Positions 21,715-32,937 are shown, counted from the first letter of the stretch. The stretch is DNA of 64,000 nt from Conchocele bisecta (GCA_029237695.1 CM055266.1:119960569-120024568), one strand, 5' to 3'. The notes: generated by a model from the sequence alone, not told the origin. Numbers and translations are program-made.

Positions 21715-22585
21715 CCAAATGGGCCTGCTTCGCTCACCTGAAATTGTTATCCAAATTATAAAGTAAGTCAGAAATGGTCCAGACTGTCTATGACATGTAT
21801 ATATACCATCAACATTGTTCTGTCCACCATAGTAATAGTTGGCTTGAAACATACAAATTGAGAACAATGTAAACAGTATAATGTTTATAAAACAGCATTA
21901 ACAAATGTGATGCAGAACAAATATGAATAAATGATAAACGGTATATATAACAGACAGTCTGATGCACAAGGAAAATACGCTTGAAATCACTAATAAACTT
22001 TCGGCGGGCGGTCATCTTAAATTCATCATCATCCGATGTCGACCAAAAATGCTCCAGAGTGATCGTCGTGTCGATACCTTTGAGTTGATATAATTATGAC
22101 ATGACCATAAACAGTAAAATCTGAAATTTGACTCCTACTTGACCCCTCCGGCCCGCCCTTTCTTGACCCAGGGGCCACCATTTGAACAAATCTGAAACAG
22201 CGTTAACTATCGATCATTCCTACCAAAAGTCATCGAAATCCGTCTGGCGGTTCGTGAGAATAAGTTTTTTAAAGAATTTTACATACTTTTTGACGGTGGC
22301 CATGATTTTGGATTATGCGATGATCGCCATTTTAACAAATATGAAAAGTCTTCACCCACGGACCATACCTGTGAAGTTTTTCCAATATTATCAGCCCGGC
22401 GGTTCATGAAAATAAGACTTTGAAATCTCTAATAAAATAATGACCGACCTTTTGACCTTTCGGCGGTCATCTTGGATTACGTAATGATCAGATTTCGACA
22501 ATAAATGCTCCAAAGTGATCGTCTTGTCGAAACATTCGATTTGATAATGATATGACCATATTCGGTCAAGTTTGAAATTTGCGAT
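21715..22585. repeat. Partial 'cgctcacctga' element
   Basis: 'acaagaggcccaaatgggcc' and 'cgctcacctgaa' match the start of 13573-15212. The region from about 22000 has 'ttcggcgggcggtcatc', 'cttgacccaggggccacca' and 'gtcatcttggattacgtaat', diverged copies of the ~430-bp unit. Positions 21760-21990 do not match that element. Confidence 0.5.
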
Positions 22586-22589
22586 TGTG

Positions 22590-22760
22590 TGACATATTCG
22601 TTTATAACAAAAAGTGAAAAGTATTTGGGTGAGATTTTCGGTTTGTGATGTATTCGGCCGAATTCGGCCAGTATTCACCGAAATGTGTGACGCATTCGCA
22701 CGAATATATCACACGTGTGATATATTCGTTTCTGTGACATATAAGGTTCAACATACCCGC
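22590..22760. repeat. 'cgaatatatcacacgtg' palindromic repeat, copy 2
   Basis: Contains 'ttcggccgaattcggcc' and 'cgaatatatcacacgtgtga', an inverted relative of 18220-18345. It directly abuts the partial element to its left. Confidence 0.5.
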
Positions 22761-22944
22761 TTTGATTCTGTTGACGAGATGGATAATTAGCTGGATATAA
22801 TTTGATAATAAGCAATGCCGTTGGCATTTTGCCTGAAACCTGATCGACAGCATGTGATTTCGTAATTCGTCACAGCGTAACTGATTACTATTGGTATGTC
22901 ATAGTGTAGTTACACAGTGTTTTAAAAATCATATACGCTAATAA

Positions 22945-23375
22945 TTCCAGCACAAAAATATTTACACAATTCCCTAACATTTGATTGGCCCGTAGCAAGT
23001 CTCAGTCCCAAATTTATATACAAGTAAACTCCCACGCCGAACTACTTTCCGTGACCGTGAGGCGCAGTTAAAATAATTATTAAGAAAACGGAAAATAAAC
23101 ACATTTTCTTGATGAATTTATTTCAAATGCTGGAATTATAAGGAATGAATGGCCTTTTTGTGGAATTTATCGGGGATATAAACTTGGAAAAGTCGCGGGA
23201 ATACTGGACGAGGCCTTACAAAATGACAATTTTCGAAAAAAATAAAATAAAAAAAAGAATTTTTTTTTTGATTTTTTTTTCGAAAATTGTAATTTTTTAT
23301 CGCTTCGTCCAGTATTCCCACGACTTTTCCAAGTTTATACCCCGATAAATTCCACAAAAAGGCCATTAATTCCTG
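22945..23375. mobile_element. Composite palindromic MITE, copy 2, loop invaded
   Basis: Inverted relative of 380-726: a ~200-bp part ('ataattccagca' to 'gctggaattata'), then the hairpin 'gaatggcctttttgtggaat'. Its centre holds an extra ~90-bp hairpin ('acaattttcgaaaaaaa' / 'tttttcgaaaattgtaattt', 23220-23308) that copy 1 lacks. The extra hairpin resembles the core of 45610-45788. Confidence 0.65.
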
Positions 23376-23590
23376 TAGTGTTGTTATACATATGTATGCA
23401 CGTGAGCCCGCTACAGACAGCACGTTAGGTGGTCAGTACAGATTCAATATATGAGCATGTGCTTATGTAATAAATATAATGCAACACTTCTATTGACTTG
23501 ATATGATATTTATAAAACGTATTAACTGATTTAATAAGAAACTTGCCATAACCTCGTTTGTTATGAAATCAGGTAACTCGTTTATAAATA

Positions 23591-23804
23591 CAGTGGAACC
23601 TCTCTAAACCGGACACCAAGAATACACATGTGATCGTATTTTTATGAGTTACTTGGTCATTTATCTCAGGTGATAATGTCTGTTCGTGATCGCATAGCAT
23701 ACGACTCTGGCTCAGAATGATAAAATGCCTGCTTTTCAGTGAAATATCTATAAGCCGACAACCTGAAGACCTCACAGGGTGTCCGGTTTAGAGAGGTTTC
23801 ACTG
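23591..23804. mobile_element. pogo-like MITE, copy 4, with TA target sites
   Basis: CAGTGGAACCTCTCTAAACC at the left and 'ggtttagagaggtttcac' with TG at the right, flanked by TA at 23589-23590 and 23805-23806. The internal arm is decayed ('cagtgaaatatctataagcc'). Confidence 0.65.
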
Positions 23805-24389
23805 TATCATATTAAACCAACGATCATGTCAGATCTTCTATCTCTTGATTGTTTCGTTTCGTTTCGTTTCATTTTTTTATTTTTTAAGTGCACGCCGTCC
23901 ACTTGCCGTTCAATTAGTTAGGCATCAACGTTTACAACCGGAATTTTCTGGCTGTCACGCAAGGAAACTTACACATCGCATTGCGTGACGGCCATAACAT
24001 TTGGGTTACCAGCACGTAAGAACAACGAACGTTGACACACAGAGCTCCAGATAAGTTTCGTGTCAAAACAGTATTATACCCCCAGGTTTCCAATTCAATG
24101 CGTAATATAAATGATAAATTTTTTTTTGTTTTTTTTAAAATTCACCTATTTGAGCTGCACAAAAGCAAACACTTTTTTGCAGCTCAACGAAGTAAATTTT
24201 CAACTTAATACAGTATTTTCACACTCAATTTGGAAATCAATGCATATTTTCGCATTGCTGTGAGTATTTGTACTCCCACTTTTGATAATCAATGCGTATT
24301 CTGCTAAAATAAGTTCGTACAATACGTCAATACGCACCTGGAGCTCTGCACACAGCTAGAAGGGCGAACATGGAATATTATAAACAGTC

Positions 24390-24481
24390 TTTATCCCGTC
24401 AACATAGTGCGTATGTGCCGTGATATCCAGTCAATACTATTTTTGCATCTTACAGCCATTTGTAGGTGTTGACGGGATAAA
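24390..24481. repeat. Family B MITE, short copy
   Basis: 'tttatcccgtcaacatagtg' to 'gtgttgacgggataaata'. About 70 bp are missing from the middle compared with 16589-16748. Confidence 0.6.
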
Positions 24482-24485
24482 TATA

Positions 24486-24797
24486 ATAGTAGGTTAGTGC
24501 CGTGAATGGAAAAAATATCTGGCGCGGCACGGAAACGGGATGTGCTCGGCAGAGCCTCGCCCATCCCGTTTCCTGAGCCTTGCCAGATATTTTTTCCCAT
24601 TCACGGCACTAACCTACTATTCTCTATCTATTTTCCTTATTTCTGAACCAAAGTATATGTTGTGACCACTCATTTGAACCGTCTCGGTGAGACGGTTCAA
24701 ATGGTGGTCACTACTTCTGACGAGAAATAAAGAAATTCTTGAGCCTTGCCGGATATTTTTTCCCATTTACGGCACTAACCTACTATTCTCTATATAC
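24486..24797. repeat. Hairpin MITE copy 3 with duplicated outer arm
   Basis: An inner palindrome at 24486-24620, then the third palindrome (24637-24734, apex 'gtctcggtgagac'), then a second right arm 'gccttgccggatatttttt' and 'cggcactaacctactattct' ending near 24790. The left arm can therefore pair with either right arm. Confidence 0.65.
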
Positions 24798-24799
24798 GC

Positions 24800-25312
24800 A
24801 CACTCAAAACCGACATAATAAAAGAATAAAAACACTACAAGAAATCGGTGTACATGTTTTAGTCTACCGCATATAAAAGTTACTGGATATTATTCTATAT
24901 ACTCTTGGCTAAACGAATTATGTAAATGTTGAGTTGATCAAGACGCCTTGTTCTCATCGATCGCTCTTCAAATAACAACTGCCTGACTAAACCATGATAT
25001 ATGGCTCTGGAAAAAAGCTGATTTTGTAGGTCACGTGGGGAATCTTATGGCCTAATTTGACATTTTCAGTCCCAAGTGTAAACACAGAACTACACGTAGC
25101 ATACAGTGTCGAATCACTGAATAGAAGTATATGTTACAAGAAATATATTGCATAAAATTGGCGTTCTCAGTGTAATAAAACTGTAATACAATCGTGTAAT
25201 AAATATGCAAAGTAGACCGCTAAAGAAAACGTGATGGGTGATCAGACTCAGTACAGCTTCAATCTATCCGTCTGTGCTGTTGCAATAAATACAATATAGC
25301 CATCATGTTCAT
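24800..25312. other. No feature recognised
   Basis: AT-rich, single-copy in this window, no frame worth naming. Confidence 0.4.
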
Positions 25313-25317
25313 TTTAA

Positions 25318-25430
25318 GCTATTGATATTTATTATACTCGTTGACTGATTGCATACGAAACTCGGCATAGCCATAGCTATGCCGAGTATCGTATGAAATC
25401 AGTCAACGAGTTGAATAAATATCCTATTAA
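25318..25430. repeat. Palindrome 'cgttgactgattgcatacga'
   Basis: Arms of about 50 bp ('gatatttattatactcgttg' / 'caacgagttgaataaatatc') meet at 'ggcatagccatagctatgcc'. Diverged single arms ('aacgagtttactg', 'aacgcggttatg') appear near 16565 and 17655. Confidence 0.6.
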
Positions 25431-25807
25431 ATCAAGGCAAATGCTAGGTTCTATGTATTTCATAAGCAGACAATCATATATTGAAGCTACACTTATCACT
25501 TAAAGGATTTGCTTTTGCGGTCTAATTCTTATATTTATTACACTCGTATTATTATAATGTTTACATTGTCAAAGCCCATTTTATGCAGTAAAAAATACTT
25601 TCTTTCCCCATGCGCTAAGCTATCAAAATAGGAACAACACAATCGAATTTGCACACATATTTGTGATTTAAAAAGAAAAGAAAAAAGAACAAAACATTGT
25701 GACGGAGAAAATAGCCCTAACGCAAATTCTCATGCTGCTATGACGCTGTTTGGAATTGAAATCTAACTGCGTTATAATGGCAACACCTGTGTACACATGA
25801 ATGCGTT

Positions 25808-25860
25808 AATGGAAGAAGGGGGCTAAGTCTAAGGACTTAGCCCCCTTCTTCAACTGACCT
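25808..25860. repeat. 'gaagaagggggctaagtc' hairpin, single copy
   Basis: 'ggaagaagggggctaagtc' / 'gacttagcccccttcttc' around a short loop. The same hairpin is present four times in 29650-30110. Confidence 0.7.
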
Positions 25861-25952
25861 CTTGACTTAATTCAATACTGATGAAACGAGGTTTCCCGAT
25901 CGTTCTGCATTTGATCAGTTAGACGACTGACCTAGCCAGTTGCTCGCTTTGA

Positions 25953-27750
25953 CCTACTGTCTGTTCCACGAAATGCTGCCCAAGATTTATTGCTGTAAAA
26001 ACACTCCAAGCTGCTTATTTCTTTATATAAAACAATGTAAAACTATTTTTTTTAGAAATGAGCCTACTTTTTATTTCAAGAAAATCCCTCTAATAACAAA
26101 GTTATTTCGAATAAACAGTCATGGATGGGCTTTTGCCGTATAAATTCATTTCACCGAATTTTAGTTGTTGACAATAAAACAAGAAACTGCTATTGCAATA
26201 ATAACTTCCGGTAAACAACAACAACAACAACTATTATAGCGAACTGAACACAAATTCTTAATAAATTTGTTTATTAACATCATTTTCTGGCATATAATTT
26301 AAACAATTTGCATTAAAATATATCAATTAATCATTTAGTCTTCATATATTTAGCGAATATCATTCATCCATAAGGTTCCAAGTCGATCTGATACTACTGC
26401 TAATACGTCTTAATGTATTGTAAATTGTGAATGCTAACGAACTTGATTTGATTAACCTGGTGACCTTTATGGAACGCCAAATCTACATCAACTCAAATAT
26501 ATATTGCTAGCAACAAATATTTGGAGCTAGCAATAAATATTTGGAGAGCTCTCGAAATCAAGTTGTATAATGCTCGCTACAAATGATTTCGAGAGCTCTC
26601 TGAATGATTTCGAGATATCATTAATTGATTTCGAGAGCTCTCCAAATGATTTCGAGAGCTCTCCAAATGATTTAGAGATAGCTCCAAATGATTTAGAGAG
26701 CTCTCCAAATCAAAGTTATATAATGCTCGCTACAATTGATTTCGAGAGCTCTCTAAATTATTTCGAGATATCATTAATTGATTTCGAGAGCTCTCCAAAT
26801 GACTTTAGAGAGCTCTCCAAATCAAATGTTATATAATGCTCGCTCCAAATGATTTCAAGAGCTCTCCAAATGATTTAGAGATATCATTAATTGATTTCGA
26901 GAGCTCTCCAAATGATTTCGAGAGCTCTCCAAATGATTTCGAGATATCATTAATTGATTTCGAGAGCTCTCCTAATGATTTCGAGAGCTCTCCAAATATT
27001 TATTGCTAGCTCCAAATAGTTGTTGCTAGCTCTAAATATTTCGAGCTAGCAATATATATTTGAGTTTATGTAGATTTGGCGTTTCATAGACCTTCACCAA
27101 CCAATCAGCGTTTAGTAAACCAAGGTGTCAGCCGGAAATTTGTCCGGCAAAGAAACTGGCTCACATGAAGTGACTGTATACTTCCGCCGGAAATGACGTA
27201 TATATGGTGTTCCCAAGTCATACCATTAGAGAAGGTAAGATTTACACCGGTGTAGATGTGTGAGGATATTTGCAATTAATTTTGCGTGGTAGGAACAGCG
27301 TGCCAACCTCAGCCTGGCGTTGTCAATAGATACGAAAGCTGTAGCTGGTGATGATGACATCATGTTGTATTTTGACCAAATTCTCGGCATTTTCTTCTGG
27401 AATACTTGTACGAACACCGAGAAATGGAGGCTCGATTCCTTTATTTTTCAACCTGGCAAGATTTGCCCTCATAAAGACAAGGTTAGTGTCTTTTTTTAAT
27501 GATGAAATCCAGCAAGCAGTTCGATGCTAGAAAAATGTTGAAAATCTGATCGCACGCGACATTTGAACATTACAATCCTGCATTCAATTCTTGATTTAGG
27601 GCTATTACTTCATTAAAAAAACATCAAAAAATAAAAAGATGGTTCATCGCTAAGTTTTGCTGAAAAATGATTTTATGCAAAAAAAGAGAGTTTTAGGGTG
27701 TTTAAATAGGTGTAAAAGTTGGGCAGGTTAACGTGAAACGGACAGTAGTC
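25953..27750 (-). mobile_element. Repeat family C, copy 2, carrying a satellite array
   Basis: Inverted counterpart of 4649-6027. The outer parts match in order: 25953-26460 pairs with about 5510-6027, and 27095-27750 with about 4649-5420. The middle is replaced by the array at 26475-27090. Ends: 'ctactgtctgttccacgaaa' and 'cgtgaaacggacagtag'. No transposase is recognisable. Confidence 0.6.
26475..27090. repeat. GAGAGCTCTC tandem array with inverted caps
   Basis: About twenty units of roughly 22 bp, consensus 'aaatgatttcgagagctctc' plus C. Each is centred on the self-complementary GAGAGCTCTC, with 'gagatatcattaattgattt' variants and a higher-order ~130-bp repeat marked by 'tataatgctcgct'. 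The array is capped by inverted copies: 'aacgccaaatctacatcaac' plus 'atatattgctagc' at the left, and 'gctagcaatatatatttgag' plus 'tgtagatttggcgtt' at the right. The whole is therefore an inserted fold-back unit. Confidence 0.75.
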
Positions 27751-27860
27751 TAATGATTGAGTGCGAGTACAGTGGAAGGAGGGGGAGGGCGGGAGACTGG
27801 TAAAATATGGTTTCCCGCGCATTCTCCCACTGATGAGATATACGATTGACCTAGGAAGCT

Positions 27861-28381
27861 CACAGGTTGAAGTAACGGACCAAGGTTTATAAATGCATTA
27901 AATATATAGTATATATAGTGAAAACAAAGAAGTTAATGACTTTATTTTTACGTCCTGATACAACACATTATGGAGTAAAAAAACATTAACAAACTTATTT
28001 TTTTCACTTACTGATACTTTTCGGTATATAGGTATATGTACATAATTATCGGATTTCCTTGTTGTGTTCAACAATATATAAAATCTGATACTTATGTACC
28101 GATATGGATGTTAATTGAAACAATTCTGGTCCTAGTACCGTCATATATCTTGAATTAAACCACTTTACACAGCACCATGATGAAAACACATTTTTATTTT
28201 TTATATTATTTTATTTTTTAAAAATCCAGAGAAAAATAATCAGCGGTCCTAGTATCGTCATATATCTTCAATTAAACCACTTTACACAGGACCATGATGA
28301 AAACTCGTTTTTAATTTTAATAGTATTTTTAAAAAAAATTCCTTTATAAATACATTTATAAGTCAGTTACTTCAACCTGTG
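27861..28381. mobile_element. 'CACAGGTTGAAGTAAC' MITE, copy 1
   Basis: Ends CACAGGTTGAAGTAACGGAC and 'cagttacttcaacctgtg' are inverted. The flanking 8-mers match at only 5 of 8 positions (aggaagct / ggcaatct). A ~95-bp segment with 'cgtcatatatctt' and 'aattaaaccactttacacag' is tandemly duplicated inside (28130-28310). The better-preserved sister is at 63257-63720. Confidence 0.6.
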
Positions 28382-28524
28382 GGCAATCTGCTCGTTTTGA
28401 TCTAATCTACTGAGTGCGTGTACCCCTCACTGTGCTGTAAGACCAATGTTAGCGGGAGGCTCGACTTGTGGAAAGATTTTGGAATCAGATTCGCAGATTG
28501 CTGATATAACATTACAGAGTGTCG

Positions 28525-28625
28525 TGTTAGGAAGTGACCGTACGTCGTTGGCAACCAGTATAGCCCCAGATCAGACTGCGCATCCGCGCAGTCTGATCTG
28601 GGTCTACACTGTTCGCCGTTTATGA
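28525..28625. repeat. Hairpin 'ccagatcagactgcgcat'
   Basis: 'tagccccagatcagactgcg' / 'cgcagtctgatctgggtcta' forms a hairpin of about 60 bp. It is flanked by 'ttggcaaccagta' and 'cactgttcgcc'. Diverged versions occur near 17970-18045, 50400-50470 and 60975-61015. Confidence 0.6.
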
Positions 28626-28796
28626 TCAATGGGATGCCGTTAGTAAATACGAATTACCATCACGTTGCGAACATAAATAATCATGTATGTAGTTGTGTTT
28701 GATTGATTGATTGATTGATTGGAGTTTATGTCCATTCGACAGCAAGGTCATTTACAACAATGTCGCCCACACAAAGTAAGTATTATTTGATATTTT

Positions 28797-29046
28797 CCTT
28801 AATATGCAACGGATTTTGATGAAATATGGCGCAGCAAACGCGTCTTCATCAGCTGCATTTGGTGGTCTATGGAGTTTGGCACAGACTTATGTCGTTTTTG
28901 CGAAGAATCGATTTCCGTATCGGAGACACGGAAATCGATTCTTCGCAAAAAACGACAGAAGTTTCGGCGAAAATACAGAGACCACCAAATGCAGCTTAAC
29001 AAGACGTGTTTGATGCGCCATATTTCATCAAAATCCGTTAGGTAAT
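28797..29046. repeat. 250-bp palindrome
   Basis: Arms of about 120 bp: 'aacggattttgatgaaatat' / 'atatttcatcaaaatccgtt' outside, 'gcatttggtggtct' / 'agaccaccaaatgc' midway, and 'gcgaagaatcgatttccgta' / 'cggaaatcgattcttcgc' at the centre. Single copy in the window. The short frames on each strand (28799-29013) are a consequence of the symmetry. Confidence 0.8.
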
Positions 29047-29049
29047 AAG

Positions 29050-29645
29050 GACACTATAAAAGAATACGTACTTTGAATCGGTACTTGTTGTTGTTGTTAG
29101 TACCACGTGATCATACACCTTGATATCTAGTATATTTACTGATGAGATTACCACTGTATGATGAGAGTTGGGGGTGGGGTGGGGACTATGCATATAGCAC
29201 TAAACTTAATTACAATAACAACGTTCAGCACTGAAATATAGTATCCTGATCCAGTACCAGGCACCCATGATACACTGGATCACTTTGCCCCAGGTGTGAA
29301 TCCAACCAAGATTCACAAGAATCCTTATATTAGAATCAATATTAGTATGGATGGATTCGTCACCAAGACAGGAATACCATCCAATCCCATAGTGTGTTTA
29401 TAATAAATAGACCAATATGTATGCTGGCATAAACTAGCATTAAGTGTATTTTACTCCCGCGCGGTATACACCATACAATATTACACGATATGAGATTCCA
29501 TGCAGCCGGTGGCATGAATAACAGAAACTGGAGCAACTATCAAAATCAATCGGATTATAGATGTACGCTGTTGGACTGTGGTAGACAGGCATGTGCAGAA
29601 ACAATGTTATACATATATAAATATGTTATACCAACTGCCAACAGA
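29050..29645. other. No gene recognised
   Basis: Holds a (ttg)4 run near 29086 and otherwise unique AT-rich sequence. I see no exon. Confidence 0.4.
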
Positions 29646-29649
29646 TCTT

Positions 29650-30110
29650 GGTGAATAAATTGAAGGGGTCAGTGGAAGAAGGGGGCTAAGTCCATACGGA
29701 CTTAGCCCCCTTCTCCTGCTGGCCCCTTCTATTAATGTACGCTGTTTGGACGGTGGGTAGACAGGCATGTCCAGAAAAATTAAACATACTTAGATGAATA
29801 AATTGAAGGTGTCAGTGGAAGAATGGGGTTACGTCCATATGGATGGACTTAGCCCCCTTCTTCCATGTGCCCTTCACTTGGCTGATTGTGTCTGGATATC
29901 ATACCGACGTTCAACATATTTAGTTGAATACAATGAAGGGGTCAGTGGAAGAAGGGGGCTAAGTCCGTTGGACTTAGCCCCCTTCTTCCACTGGCCCCTT
30001 CTATTGGCTGATTTTGTCTGGATATCATACGACTGTCAACATATCTACAATGAAGGGGTCAGTGGATGCATGGACTTAGCCCCCTTCTTCCACGAGCCCT
30101 TCTAGTGGCT
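29650..30110. repeat. Four tandem units with a 'gaaggggtcagtgg' hairpin
   Basis: Each ~130-bp unit has 'gaaggggtcagtggaagaag' facing 'ttagcccccttcttccactg', then 'ctgattgtgtctggatatca' and 'gttcaacatatttag'. Hairpins are centred near 29695, 29845, 29970 and 30075; the last has lost most of its left arm. The 103-codon frame at 29794-30105 simply reads through these units. Confidence 0.7.
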
Positions 30111-30579
30111 GATTGTGTCTGGATATGAACCAATCGTTTGTGGTAGACAACTAGACATGCATGTGCTGCTTTATATCACCAAACAAGAGACGATATAGAC
30201 GACTGTACCCAATGTATTTATAAACGGATGAATAAATTGACTGATTGTGTCTACATGGCAAACCATCACTGAAACGATGGTATGATAGGCCTACACAGTA
30301 TTCACCAGTATTGATGAACTTTTGGCTATAGTCTTAACTTTTGTGTTTACATTCATTCTGAGACACTGTAAAACAAAAATCAAATTAGTACCATTTTTTT
30401 TTAATTACTATCTTGGCCGCCATCTTGAATTCAAAATGGCCACCATTATTGTCAATAACGTCGCATATGTGTGGGTTTTTGTTAGATAGTTTTGTTATGA
30501 TCGTTTTTTTTGTTGTAAATTATACATTTTTCGATAAGGTATGGACACAATGATCAGAAAATAAATGTTGCTATGTTGT

Positions 30580-30769
30580 CCAGGGGGCCGTTTCACATTA
30601 ACAGTGTTTTCTTGTAAACAATTATTGGATTTACATTTATTGAGCATATGCTGCATTATGCAGCCTATGGTCAATACATGTACATCCATCAATTGAAAGT
30701 TCCAGACGATTCTAAATATACCCTTACGAACATTTGAATCGTACGAAGGTTAGTGAAACGGCCCCCTGG
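30580..30769. mobile_element. MITE with CCAGGGGGCCGTTTCAC ends
   Basis: Perfect inverted ends: 'ccagggggccgtttcac' and 'gtgaaacggccccctgg', 190 bp apart. The right half ('gaaagttccagacgattcta', 'cgtacgaaggttagtgaaac') is repeated, diverged, at 45090-45170. Confidence 0.7.
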
Positions 30770-30984
30770 AATGGCTTGCTAGTGTGCTAGTAGGAGATGG
30801 GGCATTGGACTTGATTACCGAAGGTGGGTAGACATGAAACAGATACTTCCTAGTACATTACGCAATCATGGTATCAGCGAGCGCACCCCCAGCAAACCCC
30901 CAGTGACCTAGGTAAGTAGGGGATTTGCTGGGGTGCCCGCACAATATGTAATGCGAAATATAAATTTCAATGTCGGCCATTTTT

Positions 30985-31090
30985 AATTTCAAGATGGCGG
31001 CCATATGGAAAAAAATGGAACCAACCCCAGTTGTGTTGTATGTGGTCTATAGATGAACAAAACAACCTTGGTTCACACAATGTAACTTAA
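30985..31090. repeat. 'ggcggccatatgg..aaccaaccccagttg' repeat end
   Basis: 'aagatggcggccatatgg', 'aatggaaccaaccccagttg' and 'accttggttcacacaatgta' are repeated at 44835-44935. 'ccgccatcttgaattcaaaa' near 30420 is probably part of the same element. Confidence 0.5.
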
Positions 31091-31099
31091 AATAACGAC

Positions 31100-31630
31100 A
31101 TAACAGTATGCACTACTATACACAGTTTGCTTGTAAAACGTGGTAAACTGTTTTACTAATGAGATTCAAGCATTATTTGCCCATCCTCACCCCTCCCCCC
31201 GCCCCCACCCCGCCAGTAAAAGTACTGAACATGTTTGTCTGGTAGTAACGTAGTTTAAATTCCAGTCGCTTACATTTTGACCAACCGCCAGGTCATAAGA
31301 GATCGAACTTAGTTGTATTATGGTAATAATAATTGAGCTTAGTTTCCAATTAATATAGCTCTAGAACCTGAAGGGTTCAGAGTATGGGAAAATAGATCTA
31401 ACTCTATCAATACTATGAAGGAAACTAATGGGGAACAGCCAAATTTGTGGTAAATGGTTGGGTTATAGAAAATCAATGGTGGCCATCTTCAGTAGCGGTA
31501 TAGATGATTCACAAGCTGGCTGTGAAAAGTGTATACCCTGACTCACAGTCGAATCTGGTTCTTCACATATAGAGGGAGCCGTCTTGTTTTCGGACAGTTA
31601 CTCACAGAATGGCATAATTAGTCACTTCAA
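31100..31630. other. No gene recognised
   Basis: One C-rich stretch near 31190-31215; otherwise unique AT-rich sequence. This could be the intron of the claudin-like gene if that gene extends this way. Confidence 0.35.
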
Positions 31631-31639
31631 CACTACATA

Positions 31640-31828
31640 TACAGCCAACATTTGCAAACACTGTCGTCCAGATGAGGTGGCCGTAACAAGCCGCTATTTC
31701 ATTTGCAAACACTGTAGATCCAGATGAGCTGGCCTTAACAAGCCGCTATTTCATTTGCAAACACTGTAGATCCAGATGAGCCGGCTCGTAACGAGCCAGC
31801 TCATCAGGATCTGCAGTGTTTGTCATTT
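31640..31828. repeat. 'gatcc-tgag' hairpin repeat, copy 3, left arm triplicated
   Basis: 'catttgcaaacactgtagat' with 'ccagatgag' occurs three times at ~52-bp spacing (from about 31650). Only the last is followed by its partner arm 'agctcatcaggatctgcagt'. Confidence 0.6.
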
Positions 31829-31884
31829 GTTGAAATGTTCACATAATTTTTGGATTTATCAAAATGATGATATAAATGACTTAC

Positions 31885-32092
31885 CCGGAAGTGTTCGCTG
31901 AATCCGAAAGTCCTGATCGAACACCCAATCACAATCGGTGCTGTCACAATTTGCCCACAGTCCGCGGTTGGACTTGAAGAGGGCCGGGTAATTATACTCC
32001 GCCCAATAGGGTGTGGCGAACCCAATAATGATTGCCAGGTTCGTGTTTACTAGGATAATAAGCCCTATAATTTGAGCACAACTCGCCTGCAT
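31885..32092 (-). CDS. Claudin/PMP22-like protein, first coding exon
   Basis: A true ATG at 32092-32090 opens a 69-codon exon that ends at a textbook donor (CCGG|GTAAGT, intron from 31884), phase 1. The predicted protein begins with a hydrophobic segment (about residues 7-28, 'IIGLIILVNTNLAIIIGFAT') as expected for the first transmembrane helix. It is followed by Trp30, the Gly-Leu-Trp triplet at 44-46, Cys49 and Cys54. The pattern W..GLW-x2-C-x(n)-C is the claudin/PMP22 superfamily signature in the first extracellular loop. Here the two cysteines are only four residues apart, shorter than in vertebrate claudins. Such proteins are four-helix membrane proteins of cell junctions. Later exons were not found at lower coordinates; a long repeat-filled intron is likely. 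No TATA or other promoter is evident upstream. A PMP22-related but non-junctional role is equally possible. Confidence 0.7.
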
Positions 32093-32791
32093 GGTGACAC
32101 TTGGAAGACCCGGATGTAACTTAGTTTAATCCTGAGTAGATCGTGTAAGATCTCCGGTTATAATTAACTTATAGCTGAACACGACACCTACTTGTATCAA
32201 TCAAACACTACGCGTTCTCCCATTGTTTTGTAATATACACACGCATGTACGTTTCACTATGTGTTGAAATGTGTTGCAGCAATGTTAACGTTTATCCGAA
32301 CCAACATCAGCGTCCTGGCAGTTCACAGACAAATTCCAAGGCTAGATTTGCCGTCCAATATTCCAACAATAATGATTCACTGGCGTCCGGATTCTAACGG
32401 TGATCCTATACACTGCAATTATTCCAAAATATCAGAAACTCGGAGAATAAGACCGCCCTGTCGAATTCTATTACAAGTTACTGAGCCGGAAGATGAATTG
32501 TTGCGAGACACGCTAAAAATAGAACTGCATATGATGCACGAGTGGGAAATATTACATACTTGACAGGACGTGCGTAGAGACAGCCCCGCGCATTTATTGC
32601 ACTTACAGACCGGGAGGGGGATCAGAGGTCTCAAGTGGTTTGTAGTGTGGAGCAATTTTCGGAACCATAGACTGGCCACCAGTGGAAACATTCTCAGCCG
32701 TTGTTTACACATGGTGTGTAGCATAGTGTATACGTCTGCGTGTAGATAACTCCAACGATAGATAAACGGCATAGGCTACCGATTGATAAAT

Positions 32792-32937
32792 AGAGAATAG
32801 TAGGTTAGTGCCGTGAATGGGAAAAAATATCTGGCAAGGCTCAGGGAACGGGATGGGCGAGGCTCTGCCGAGCACATCCCGTTTCCGTGCCGCGCCAGAT
32901 ATGTTTTCCCATTCACGGCACTAACCTACTATTCTCT
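32792..32937. repeat. Hairpin MITE 'gttagtgccgtgaatg', copy 4
   Basis: The best-preserved copy: 'agagaatagtaggttagtgc' at the left and 'gcactaacctactattctct' at the right, with only a few mismatches over 146 bp. Confidence 0.85.

Noticed and set aside
26570..26836. 88-codon frame rich in 'DFESSPNDFE'
   Set aside because: It is the translation of the GAGAGCTCTC satellite.
32261..32772. Overlapping frames of 100 codons (plus, 32261-32563) and 117 codons (minus, 32419-32772) beside the claudin-like exon
   Set aside because: The sequence is unique and could include a 5' UTR or another gene's exon, but neither frame has a known motif, and overlapping openness on both strands argues for chance.
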